From Alkalispirochaeta americana (GTDB taxonomy: Bacteria > Spirochaetota > Spirochaetia > DSM-27196 > Alkalispirochaetaceae): a stretch of 64,000 nt of DNA. Under the pieces are notes generated by a model. It had not been told where the DNA came from and made no database searches. It worked only from the letters and a program-made list of their open reading frames with translations. Positions 54,705 through 63,380 of this stretch are shown here, one piece after another. Both the position numbers and the translations under genes were made by a program. Position 1 is the first letter of the stretch, and the number at the start of each line of letters is the position of its first letter. The stretch spans positions 62,001-126,000 of the forward strand of contig NZ_FTMS01000010.1 in the NCBI RefSeq assembly GCF_900156105.1, read 5' to 3'.

Positions 54705-56129
54705 TCACAGGTCCCGGAAGAACTGGTCCTTTTGCCGTCGCAGCTGTTCCGAGAGAGAGACCTTGTAGATGTGGGGGTTGATGATCCGTTTGTAGGTCTC
54801 ATCGAGACAATCCAGGTTCGTCATGGTCCGCTGGCGTATTCCGGCCAGTTCCGGAGAGGAACCGAGCCGTTCCCCCTGGCGCATGTGCAATGTCAGAAGG
54901 GGCTCGATCCGCTCGTAGCGATCCAGACGGGTCTTTCGGTAGTCCCCGGCGGGGTGATAGAAGGTATACCCCCGGCCCGGCAGGATATCTTCTCCCTCTT
55001 CGGCGATCAGGTCTGCCAGGGGGTAGTCGTCGGGGCCGTAGAAGCGATAGATCTGCTTGATTCCCGGGTTGGTACTTTTCTCGGGGTTGTCACTCATCTT
55101 CATTGTGGGGACAAAGGTGCCCCGGGGCCCTTCCTTTGCTGCCATCTTGTACACCCCCGTGAGGGCCGAGTCACTCCCCCCCGTAACCAGCTGGGTTCCC
55201 ACCCCCCACATATCAACGGGGCTTCCTGCGGCTACCAGCTGGGCGATGATCTCCTCATTCAGCTCGTTGGAAACGGCAATTCGGGCGTCGCCGAGCCCCG
55301 CCTGGTCGAGCTTCTTCCTGACGGCCTTGCTCAGATACTGAATGTCACCGCTGTCCAGACGGACCGCCACGGGGTGGCCCTGGTCCTGGAGCTCCTTGCC
55401 CACGGTGATCGCGCTCCGGATTCCGCTGCCCAGGGTGTCGTAGGTGTCGATAAGAAGAACCGTCTGCTCGGGATACAGGCGAGCGTAGCGCCGAAAGGCT
55501 TCTTCCTCGTTTTCGAAGGCCATAACCCAGCTGTGGGCCATGGTGCCGGTGACGGGAATGGCGAAACGCATTCCCGCCAGGGTGTTGCTGGTCGCCGAGG
55601 CTCCGCCAATATAGGCGGCCCGGGAAGCGCTCATCGCCCCGTCGGGACCCTGAGCACGCCTGAGTCCGAACTCGGCGATCGAACCTCCCCGGGAAGCCAG
55701 ATATATCCGGGCGGTCTTGGTTGCCACCAGGGTCTGATAATTCAGAACGTTCAGAAGGAGGCTCTCTATAAGTTGCGCCTCGAGCATGGTGGCGTGAACC
55801 CGCACCAGCGGCTCCTGGGGAAAGACCAGCGTTCCCTCGGGGACAGCCCAGATATCACCGGAAAACCGGAAGGAAGCAAGATAATCGAGGAACTCCGGGC
55901 GAAACAGTCCGAGCCCGGCGAGATACTCCAGTTCCTCCGGTAAAAAGCGGATCGTTTCCAGAGCCTCCAGAAGATCTGCCAAGCCGGCGAAGACGGAAAA
56001 CCCTCCGCCAAAGGGCTGTCGTCGGAAAAACATGTCGAAGACAGCCCGCCGGTGCATTCCTTCGTGGTGATACCCCTGCATCATGGTTAGCTCGTAGAGA
56101 TCGGTTAGCAAGGCAGACTTGATAATCAT
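54705..56129 (-). CDS. pncB: nicotinate phosphoribosyltransferase
   Basis: First step of NAD salvage from nicotinic acid, ATP assisted. The 474-residue protein begins MIIKSALLTDLYELTMMQGY, typical of the family, and has the catalytic-His segment TGTMAHSWVMAF, VAVRLDSGDI and GVGTQLVTG. Upstream in-frame ATGs at 56138 and 56141 exist; 56129 is preferred because TATGAT ends seven bases before it and family members start here. Divergent from ndk. Confidence 0.95.
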   Translation of the reverse strand: MIIKSALLTDLYELTMMQGYHHEGMHRRAVFDMFFRRQPFGGGFSVFAGLADLLEALETIRFLPEELEYLAGLGLFRPEFLDYLASFRFSGDIWAVPEGTLVFPQEPLVRVHATMLEAQLIESLLLNVLNYQTLVATKTARIYLASRGGSIAEFGLRRAQGPDGAMSASRAAYIGGASATSNTLAGMRFAIPVTGTMAHSWVMAFENEEEAFRRYARLYPEQTVLLIDTYDTLGSGIRSAITVGKELQDQGHPVAVRLDSGDIQYLSKAVRKKLDQAGLGDARIAVSNELNEEIIAQLVAAGSPVDMWGVGTQLVTGGSDSALTGVYKMAAKEGPRGTFVPTMKMSDNPEKSTNPGIKQIYRFYGPDDYPLADLIAEEGEDILPGRGYTFYHPAGDYRKTRLDRYERIEPLLTLHMRQGERLGSSPELAGIRQRTMTNLDCLDETYKRIINPHIYKVSLSEQLRRQKDQFFRDL

Positions 56130-56136
56130 GACATCC

Positions 56137-56165
56137 ATCATACCGGAAAAATCATGTCCGAACAA
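56137..56165 (-). promoter_or_regulatory. predicted leaderless promoter of pncB
   Basis: Minus strand TTGTTC (56165-56160), 17-bp spacer, TATGAT (56142-56137), seven bases to the ATG at 56129. Confidence 0.5.
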
Positions 56166-56232
56166 AGACCGAATGGTCGGCACCGTCGGGAAACAGCCCT
56201 CGGGAATCGGAAAAGGGTAAAAATGGAAAGAG

Positions 56233-56261
56233 TTGAAATCCTGAAGGAGAACATCCATACT
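56233..56261 (+). promoter_or_regulatory. predicted leaderless promoter of ndk
   Basis: TTGAAA (56233-56238), 17-bp spacer, CATACT (56256-56261), six bases to the ATG at 56268. Confidence 0.55.
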
Positions 56262-56267
56262 GGGGGC

Positions 56268-56720
56268 ATGGCATACGAGAAGACCTACGTAATGTTGAAG
56301 CCCGGAGTTTTGCAACGCCGTCTGACAGGAATCATTCTTCAGCGACTGGAGGAAAAGGGGCTCACCCTGGCCGCCCTGAAACTGATGGTCATCCCCCGGG
56401 AGATCGCCGAAAGGCATTACGCAGAGCACTCACAGCGGCCCTTTTTCCCGGACCTGATATCCTACACTACCTCTGGCCCCGTGGTGGCCATGGTGGTCTG
56501 CGGTGAAAATGCCATTGCCCGGGTCCGTGCCCTGGCTGGTCCAACCCGGATAGAGGAGGCCCCTCCAGGAACAATCCGGGGCGACTTTGCCGCCGTGACA
56601 CGAAAAAACGTGATCCACACCTCGGATTGCTCCGAGAGCGCACGCCGGGAAATCGAGCTGTTTTTTTCCCCCGGGGAAATCCTGGAATACGAAGATCCCA
56701 ATGCCGACTGGACCTACTGA
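56268..56720 (+). CDS. ndk: nucleoside diphosphate kinase
   Basis: Balances NTP pools by phosphotransfer through a histidine. The 150-residue protein has YVMLKPGVLQRRLTG at the start, GPTRIEEAPPGTIRGDF and the active-site His in NVIHTSDCSESARREI. The start at 56268 matches the family's N-terminus and the adjoining promoter; the frame is open further upstream. The M3 peptidase gene starts inside its last codons. Confidence 0.96.
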   Translation: MAYEKTYVMLKPGVLQRRLTGIILQRLEEKGLTLAALKLMVIPREIAERHYAEHSQRPFFPDLISYTTSGPVVAMVVCGENAIARVRALAGPTRIEEAPPGTIRGDFAAVTRKNVIHTSDCSESARREIELFFSPGEILEYEDPNADWTY

Positions 56721-58551
56721 CTCCACCCCGGGGCAGGACCGGTGGCAGCTCCACTCGATCTATCCCGGCCTTGCTTCGGAGGCTTTTCTGGGAGATCTGG
56801 CAGAGCTGGACCGGAAACTTGCCGAACTCCGGGAGATCCTGGAACGCCACGAGTACCGGGCCCTGCAGAGCGATGCTACTTCCCGAAATCTCTTTTGCCA
56901 GGAGCTTCCGGGAATCCTGACCGGGATCAACGCACTGCGTGATCTCTACGAGCAGCTCGAACATTACTGCTACGCCGTGTACAGCACCGCCACCACCGGC
57001 GAAGAGGCCCTGAGAACCCTGAACGCCGTAACAAAGCGAAGCGTTCCCCTGGCAGAAATCACCGTGCGCTTCCGACAGGGGCTCTCGCAGGTGTCATCCC
57101 GGGATCTCACCTCGGCAGCCCGGGAATCCCCCCTGATCGAGGGGGCCCTGCTTTTCCTTCAGGAAGAACGCGACCTGGCGACGCATCAGATGTCTCTGAC
57201 CGAGGAATCGCTGGCGGCAGAACTGGCTCGCCCCGGGGCCGACGCCTGGAGCCGCCTCCAGGAGACAATCGCCAGCTCTCTTCGTGTACCCTGGGAGGGG
57301 GAGCAGGAGTTGACCATGGTGGAGATTCGCAACCTTGCCTCGGACGCCGACAGAGGCCTGCGCCGCCGGGCCTGGAAAGCAGAATGTGACGCCTGGAGGT
57401 CGATGGAGCTGCCTCTGTCGTACGCTTTGAATGGCGTCAAGGGGGCCTCCTCCGCGCTGGACCAGCGCCGGGGCTGGCAGGATACGCTGGAGCGCTCGCT
57501 CCATCAAAACCGCCTCTCCAGAAAATCCCTGGAATCGCTCGTTACCGCCATGAGGGCCGCTCTCCCCCTTTTCCGGCGCTACCTGCGGGCAAAGGCCGCC
57601 TTTCTCGGGATAGAGCGCCTCTCATTTTACGATCTGGCGGCCCCCGTGGGCACACCTCCCCAGAGGATATCTCTCCCGGGTGCTCTGGATCAGATCAGCC
57701 AGATCTTTGCCTCCTTCGATCCGGCCCTGGGCGATTTTGTTCTGGAACTCCGGGATAAACACTGGATCGATGCAGAAACCCGGTCGGGGAAGGTGGGAGG
57801 GGCCTACTGCATGGACTTCCCTCTGGCCCGGGAGAGCCGCATCCTGATAAACTTTGACGGTTCCTGGGACAGCCTGAGCACCCTGGCCCATGAGCTGGGT
57901 CATGCCTGGCATTCGCACGTGCTGAAGGATCTTCCCTCGTCCGAACGGCGATATCCCATGATCCTGGCAGAAACGGCCAGTCTCTTTTGCGAACACCTGG
58001 TCTTTGAGGCGTCCCGATCACAGGGAACGCCCGGGCAGCAACTTTTCATTCTGGACCAGTTTCTGCAGAGCGCAACCCAGATCATCGTGGATATTCTCTC
58101 CCGTTTTGAGTTCGAATCTGCCCTGATCGCCCGGAGGGCCGAGGGAGAACTCTCGCCGGGAACACTAAACGAACTGATGCTCACCGCCCAAAGGCGAACC
58201 TACGGCGAGGCTCTGAACAGCCGGGAACTCCATCCCTATATGTGGGCTGTGAAGAGCCATTACTACCGGGCCGACCTTGCCTTCTACAACTATCCCTACG
58301 CCTTTGGTCAGCTCTTTGCCCTGGCTCTCTTCCGGCAAAACCACCAGCACCCCCGCTCCTTCCCCGATCGGTACCGGGATCTTCTCGGAGAAACGGGGCG
58401 TTGCAGCGCTGCTGCCATTGCCTCCAGGGTGGGGGCCGATCTGGAGACCGTCAGCTTTTGGGAAGGCCCCCTTCAGGAGATTCAAGGCCTTGTCTGCATC
58501 TTCGAAGATCTGCTTCCCGGAGCCCCCTCTTTACAAAGCCCCGGGGTTTGA
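56701..58551 (+). CDS. M3 family oligoendopeptidase (PepF-like)
   Basis: A 616-residue cytoplasmic zinc peptidase. The catalytic HExxH is in LAHELGHAWHSHVL, with the third ligand in the following ILAETASLFCEHLV segment; the C-terminal RTYGEALNSRELHPYMWAVK and FYNYPYAFGQLFALALF are typical of M3B oligoendopeptidases. The ATG at 56701 overlaps ndk by 20 bp and has no good Shine-Dalgarno, so it probably relies on coupling to ndk. Confidence 0.92.
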   Translation: MPTGPTDSTPGQDRWQLHSIYPGLASEAFLGDLAELDRKLAELREILERHEYRALQSDATSRNLFCQELPGILTGINALRDLYEQLEHYCYAVYSTATTGEEALRTLNAVTKRSVPLAEITVRFRQGLSQVSSRDLTSAARESPLIEGALLFLQEERDLATHQMSLTEESLAAELARPGADAWSRLQETIASSLRVPWEGEQELTMVEIRNLASDADRGLRRRAWKAECDAWRSMELPLSYALNGVKGASSALDQRRGWQDTLERSLHQNRLSRKSLESLVTAMRAALPLFRRYLRAKAAFLGIERLSFYDLAAPVGTPPQRISLPGALDQISQIFASFDPALGDFVLELRDKHWIDAETRSGKVGGAYCMDFPLARESRILINFDGSWDSLSTLAHELGHAWHSHVLKDLPSSERRYPMILAETASLFCEHLVFEASRSQGTPGQQLFILDQFLQSATQIIVDILSRFEFESALIARRAEGELSPGTLNELMLTAQRRTYGEALNSRELHPYMWAVKSHYYRADLAFYNYPYAFGQLFALALFRQNHQHPRSFPDRYRDLLGETGRCSAAAIASRVGADLETVSFWEGPLQEIQGLVCIFEDLLPGAPSLQSPGV

Positions 58552-58580
58552 CTATGATTGGTCCCGATAAGCCAACCTTT

Positions 58581-58652
58581 GGCGCCGTACCCAAGTGGTA
58601 AGGGAGAGGACTGCAAATCCTTCATTCGCCGGTTCGAATCCGGCCGGCGCCT
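58581..58652 (+). tRNA. tRNA-Cys (GCA)
   Basis: A complete cloverleaf: acceptor GGCGCCG/CGGCGCC, D arm CCC/GGG, anticodon arm GAGGA-CTGCAAA-TCCTT with anticodon GCA, T arm GCCGG-TTCGAAT-CCGGC. The discriminator base is T, as required for cysteine identity. CCA is not encoded. The 3' flank is pyrimidine rich without a hairpin. Confidence 0.96.
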
Positions 58653-58715
58653 CTTGTCCCCCTCAGCTTTTTCCCCTTTCCCCCCATTTTTCGATTTCCG
58701 GCCGGTCGGTTCTCA

Positions 58716-59333
58716 TCACCTGTTGGTGAGCCGGGAGATATCGGGAGTTCCCAACCGTCCGAGCAAGAACCCCAGAGCAACATGCATCATGGCGTGATCA
58801 AACTCTTCGGCCCGTTCCCCCGCCAGAAGCTCCTCCAGTGGAACAAGGCAAACCTCCAGGTGTTCATCACTCTCGGGCGCGGGCTCGGCGACCTTTTCCA
58901 CGGCAGGAGCAAAAAAAGTGTGGCACCGGTTATTCATAAGAGCCGGGTTGGGATTAACAGAGCCAAGAAACTCCATCGCCCCCCGGGATGCCCCCTGCCG
59001 GACCTGATACCCCGTCTCTTCCCGGAGTTCCCGCAGCGCGGCCTGACCGGGAGTTTCCCCTGCATCGACCACACCGCCGGGGAACTCCAGGGAGAGGCAG
59101 TTACTTCCATGACGAAACTGCCTGACCATGACAAAACAGTCCCGCCCGGAACTATCCCGGGTCAGGGCAATCAGATTTACCCAGTCGGGGGCCTCCATCA
59201 CATAGTAGGTCCTCTCCTGACCAAAGGAACTTCGCCGCAGGCTTTGGACCAGCGAAAAGACGGGAGTTTCCACCAGATCCGTGCGCGTCTTCTCCTGCCA
59301 GATCAGGAGAGAATCGGAATCGCTGTATTTCAT
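58716..59333 (-). CDS. Nudix hydrolase (ADP-ribose pyrophosphatase-like)
   Basis: A 205-residue protein. The Nudix box is GGVVDAGETPGQAALRELRE followed by ETGY with all catalytic residues; the upstream FVMVRQFRHGSNCLSLEFP and downstream SVNPNPALMNNRCHTFFA fit the NUDT5/ADP-ribose group. TAGTAT ends six bases before the ATG with no Shine-Dalgarno, again suggesting a leaderless message. Divergent from ravA. Confidence 0.85.
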   Translation of the reverse strand: MKYSDSDSLLIWQEKTRTDLVETPVFSLVQSLRRSSFGQERTYYVMEAPDWVNLIALTRDSSGRDCFVMVRQFRHGSNCLSLEFPGGVVDAGETPGQAALRELREETGYQVRQGASRGAMEFLGSVNPNPALMNNRCHTFFAPAVEKVAEPAPESDEHLEVCLVPLEELLAGERAEEFDHAMMHVALGFLLGRLGTPDISRLTNR

Positions 59334-59440
59334 GGACCCATACTATCCTGAACAGCAAAACCCGGGGAGTCCCCCCTCCCGGGGAACACAACAATCCCGG
59401 GGCGCTTGACACCGTTCCAAGAAAGGGAAAGAGTATCGGT

Positions 59441-60976
59441 ATGCGTGCAGACCGAATCAGAAGGCTTATTCAAGCGCTCTCAACAAACCTCTTCGAAAAG
59501 GAAGAGACTCTCCGGCTTGCTGTACTGGCGGCGATCTCCCAGCAAAATCTCTTTCTCTACGGCCCGCCGGGCGTGGCAAAGAGCATGATCGCCCGGCGAC
59601 TTCCGGGACTGTTTCAGGACGCCCGCAGTTTCGAATACCTCCTGGGACGCTTCAGCACCCCCGAAGAGCTTTTTGGCCCCGTTTCAATCACCCGCCTGAA
59701 AAACTATGATCTCTACGAGCGGGTGGTAGAGGGCTTTCTTCCGGCAGCAGAGATCGTCTTTCTTGATGAACTCTGGAACGCATCGAGCCCCATACTGAAC
59801 ACGCTTCTGACAGCTATCAGCGAGCGACGCTTCCGCAACGGCCGGGAAGAGATGGCAATTCCCCTGAAAACCGTTATCGGTGCTGCCGGAACACTCCCCA
59901 AGGACGATCCCACCTTGGAGAACCTCTGGGATCGCTTTCTGTTACGCCTGGAGAGCGTGCCGGTTACGCGGAAGGAATCCTTCCTGGACCTGCTGCTGAG
60001 CACCGAAGAGACAACGCCGCCGGAACCTCAAGGTGCCGACAAAATCAGGTCGGAGGAGCTGGACCAGTGGCAACAGGAGATCAGAAACATCACCCTCCCT
60101 CAGGATATTCAGGAGTTCATTCTGGACGTTCGGGAACGAATATCCCGCCACAACCGGCTCTCGACGGCAGGCGAGACGACTCAGCCCATCGTCGTGAGCG
60201 ACCGCCGGTGGAAACAGGTGGCCCATCTCCTGCGAACCAGTGCCTTCCTCAACGACCGCGCCGAGGTGGACGTCCTGGATTGCATCCTCATGCGTCACTG
60301 TCTCTGGTCCCGTCCGGAAGAGCGCACCGTGGTGAACACCATCATCGAGGAGGCCCTCTACCGTTACAGCACCTCGGGCCGTTTTGACCCCGAAGCAACG
60401 CGGCTCCGCCTGGGCGATGCTCTCTCGGAGTTCCGCACAGCCCGCTACAAGACGCTCCAGGAGGAGATCGATGAACCCACAGCGTACCGGGGCGAGTACT
60501 ATCGCCTCCTGGATTTTGTGGAGGATCACCTTACTCTTATCTGGATCGGGGACTTCCAGAACCTCTCCACGGAGAAACCCCAGGAAACAGATCTCTTCTT
60601 CTACGGCGAAGCTGACGACTTTGCCTACTCGGAACGCCTGCCCGTCCGTTTGATCGATCCATCCACCGTGGAAGTCGCCGGGGAACCCTTCCCGGTCGAG
60701 ACCAGCCGTGTTCAACGAACCTGCCAGGAAGAGGTGGAAGTCACGGCAGAAACAAAAGAGGCCCTGACGAAACGCCTCCAGGAAATCCGCCGGGAGACGG
60801 AGACCACGACGGAAGCCGTCCAGGCCTACCGCGACGCAGCCAGTGGAGAAGCAGAGCAGCACCTCTTTGTTCACCGCTCCTACGCGGAAATCGTAGCCGC
60901 CGGTATGGATCAGGCAGCCCGGGATTTTGCTGAACTCCAAATGGAGATAGACCAGGCTCTTCATGAACTGGAGTAG
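59441..60976 (+). CDS. ravA: MoxR-type AAA+ ATPase RavA
   Basis: A 511-residue AAA+ protein. Walker A is LYGPPGVAKS, Walker B is EIVFLDELWNASS, and FSTPEELFGPVSI matches the RavA subgroup of MoxR ATPases. The C-terminal half carries the small discoidal region and helices. RavA works with ViaA, in E. coli linked to respiratory complexes and aminoglycoside uptake. A perfect TTGACA (59406-59411) lies upstream but its -10 is unclear. viaA overlaps its last 14 bases. Confidence 0.87.
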   Translation: MRADRIRRLIQALSTNLFEKEETLRLAVLAAISQQNLFLYGPPGVAKSMIARRLPGLFQDARSFEYLLGRFSTPEELFGPVSITRLKNYDLYERVVEGFLPAAEIVFLDELWNASSPILNTLLTAISERRFRNGREEMAIPLKTVIGAAGTLPKDDPTLENLWDRFLLRLESVPVTRKESFLDLLLSTEETTPPEPQGADKIRSEELDQWQQEIRNITLPQDIQEFILDVRERISRHNRLSTAGETTQPIVVSDRRWKQVAHLLRTSAFLNDRAEVDVLDCILMRHCLWSRPEERTVVNTIIEEALYRYSTSGRFDPEATRLRLGDALSEFRTARYKTLQEEIDEPTAYRGEYYRLLDFVEDHLTLIWIGDFQNLSTEKPQETDLFFYGEADDFAYSERLPVRLIDPSTVEVAGEPFPVETSRVQRTCQEEVEVTAETKEALTKRLQEIRRETETTTEAVQAYRDAASGEAEQHLFVHRSYAEIVAAGMDQAARDFAELQMEIDQALHELE

Positions 60977-62681
60977 CACGGCGTCCATGGAAGCGTCACA
61001 GCAGATCCGGACCGTTCTGTTTCGTGAACTCTACCGATTTTTCACCGACCCCGAGGGCGTCTCCGCTCCCGAAAAAGAGTCGGCCCCTGCCGGCTCGAAA
61101 CAATCTGCCACGGAGCTGCCGCCCCCCCTGGCCCGGAGCGTGGAGCATTTCTACACCCTTCTGCTCAACACCGTGGCCGCAGGAACCGACGATGCCCTGG
61201 CAGAACAGATATCGGCCGAGGTATCGTCCTGGTTTGCCTCGATCTGGGCGGATCTCCAGCATCAGGGACGAGAGAGACCCTCCGCGCCCGATCTCTCGGC
61301 GGGAGGCCCTGATCCGACGAGCGGAACCGAGAGCCCTTCCGCCGCCCTCACTGCCGAGGGACTGGAAAAACAGCTCCGCCTTGCCCAGAACACCTGGCCC
61401 CGGCACCGCGAACGCTGGGATCAGCTACAGCAAAAACTCCCCTTTGCCACCACCGATCGACACCTCCAGGTCCTCCAGAAACGGTTCCTGGACGCCCGGC
61501 ACCAGGCCCTGCAGGAGCAGCGGGAACTCCAGCAGGAGAGGGCCCTTCGCCTGGTGGCCAATCCGCTTGCGGATCACCTGAACAATCTTATCCCCCGACT
61601 CCAACACCACCAGCACAAGCTCCAGAGCCTTCTGGGCGTAACCGGCCGATGGAATATTCTGGAGGCTGACCCCCAGGACCTGTGCTGGGAAACCCTATCG
61701 CGATGCAACGCCTTCCTTGAAAGCGCACCGGGCCTCAAGCATCTCTGCCAGTTGCTCCTGAAGGATCTCTCCCCGCCTGGTGTCAGAGAGACCACCATCA
61801 CCGATCCCCTCCCCCGGGTCCGGCAAGTCGAGGAAGATCTGGGGTGTGGAGAAATAACCGGCCTGGGCCTGGGAAGCGCATTCCCGGGAGTCCTGCCTGG
61901 CGAGCTGGCCCTCCTGGCCGATGACGCTACGGAAGCTCTGTTCTTGCGGAAACTCTCCGATCAGTCGCTGCTGCAACTGCAGCACCAGCGCCGGTGCCTG
62001 CGAACGCACTGGTCTTCTCCTCCTGCCCGGGAAATGCCCGGACCCAGGCCGGCCCTGGGAAAACTGATTCTCTGCATCGATACCAGCGGGTCCATGCGAG
62101 GAACTCCCGAAGCAGTGGCGCGCGCCACAATCCTGGGAGTCCTCAGCGAGGCCCTCAAAAGGGGACGATCAATCTCGGTCTTTGCCTGCACCCCGCAGCT
62201 GGAAGTCCTGGAAACAGCCCCCCTCTGCGATGAAGAGCCTCTCAGCCGGGAGGGCTTCCCGGAAACACCCTCACCAGCACTGAAGGCAGGCGCACCCCCG
62301 GAAATCCCGGAAGAACTCCTTCTGAATCTCCTGAATTTCCTGGATCGCCCCTTTACCGAGGGGTACGATGTGTCTCCTGCCATGGAGGCAGCGCTGAACC
62401 TCCTGGAAAACTCCGACCCGGGAGCTTCTTCCGATGTGGTTCTTATCAGCGACATCCCCTATCCCAAGATTCCGCCACGCCACCTCAACCGGATGCACCA
62501 GCTCCAACGATCCCGGCGAGCCCGATTCCAGACACTGACGATCCATGAGGAGCCGATGCAGGACCCCCTGAACGTTTTTGACTACCGATGGTTCTTTAAT
62601 ACCGGGGCGCACCCCGAGGTGATATCTACGGGAGAATCCCGCATGATCGGCCTCGATTCCCAGGCCTTTCTCCACTTCTAG
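60963..62681 (+). CDS. viaA: VWA-domain protein ViaA
   Basis: A 572-residue partner of RavA. The N-terminal two thirds are helical with Gln/Arg-rich coiled coil (RHQALQEQRELQQERALRL). The C-terminal third is a von Willebrand A domain: MIDAS DTSGSM in LILCIDTSGSMRGTPEAVAR, ISVFACTPQ, and DVVLISDIPYP. The 14-bp overlap with ravA and the domain pair make the assignment firm. The usual VWA loop is enlarged by an acidic insert near EEPLSREGFPETPSP. Confidence 0.85.
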   Translation: MNWSSTASMEASQQIRTVLFRELYRFFTDPEGVSAPEKESAPAGSKQSATELPPPLARSVEHFYTLLLNTVAAGTDDALAEQISAEVSSWFASIWADLQHQGRERPSAPDLSAGGPDPTSGTESPSAALTAEGLEKQLRLAQNTWPRHRERWDQLQQKLPFATTDRHLQVLQKRFLDARHQALQEQRELQQERALRLVANPLADHLNNLIPRLQHHQHKLQSLLGVTGRWNILEADPQDLCWETLSRCNAFLESAPGLKHLCQLLLKDLSPPGVRETTITDPLPRVRQVEEDLGCGEITGLGLGSAFPGVLPGELALLADDATEALFLRKLSDQSLLQLQHQRRCLRTHWSSPPAREMPGPRPALGKLILCIDTSGSMRGTPEAVARATILGVLSEALKRGRSISVFACTPQLEVLETAPLCDEEPLSREGFPETPSPALKAGAPPEIPEELLLNLLNFLDRPFTEGYDVSPAMEAALNLLENSDPGASSDVVLISDIPYPKIPPRHLNRMHQLQRSRRARFQTLTIHEEPMQDPLNVFDYRWFFNTGAHPEVISTGESRMIGLDSQAFLHF

Positions 62682-62684
62682 TGT

Positions 62685-63380
62685 TCAGGGAGCACACCGT
62701 TCCTGAGCCCGGGCGAGCTCCTCCGGCGTGTCCAGATCAACCCGGATATCGTCGGTGACGACCGGGACCCCCCGGCAGGAGCGGTCCCGAAGCAGCATCT
62801 TCAGGAGGATCTCCTCCCGGCTCCCCCGGGATCGGGATTCCTCCCGGGCCCTCTCAAAGGCTGTCTCAAGCTCGGGCAGAAGAGCTCGCCGGATCAATAC
62901 GGGATGCCCCCGCTTGCCCTGGTTCAGGGGAAAGAAGACATCCTCCCCGCGGGAGATTTCCCCCCGGGACATTTCATCGGAGCCCGCCAGCGCCCCGGAT
63001 AACACCGCACGATACACGGCAGGGCTCAGAAAGGGCATATCGGCGGGGGCAACAAAAAACCACTCACTACGGACCTGACGGGCCCCCGCAAGAATCGACG
63101 AGACCATACCCAGGGCGAAGTCGGGGTTATGCACCACCGTAACCCCTGCAAGAGAGGCCGCCTCCCGGGCTACCTCGTCGGCTCCCCAACCGGTAACCAC
63201 AAAGCAACGGGAACAAACCTCCCGGGCCTGCTCGACCACCCGAGCCAGGAGGGTTCTCCCCCCCAGGCTGAACAGCGCCTTGGGAACGGGCCGGGAATGG
63301 GCCGGGTTCATCCGCTGCGAAAGGCCCCCGGCGGGGATAACGCAATCCACCGCCGGGAACGTCCGCTCACAGTCAGTCAC
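62685..63380 (-). CDS. MobA-like nucleotidyltransferase (molybdenum cofactor cytidylyltransferase-like)
   Basis: A 231-residue NTP-transferase. The nucleotide-binding start is CVIPAGGLSQRMNP, the metal-binding segment PADMPFLSP, and the end VRVDLDTPEELA. It resembles MocA/YgfJ proteins that cytidylate the molybdenum cofactor for hydroxylases. The start lies inside the last codons of the xanthine-dehydrogenase-like gene (8-bp overlap), so it is probably the dedicated cofactor enzyme of that hydroxylase. Confidence 0.8.
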   Translation of the reverse strand: MTDCERTFPAVDCVIPAGGLSQRMNPAHSRPVPKALFSLGGRTLLARVVEQAREVCSRCFVVTGWGADEVAREAASLAGVTVVHNPDFALGMVSSILAGARQVRSEWFFVAPADMPFLSPAVYRAVLSGALAGSDEMSRGEISRGEDVFFPLNQGKRGHPVLIRRALLPELETAFERAREESRSRGSREEILLKMLLRDRSCRGVPVVTDDIRVDLDTPEELARAQERCAP

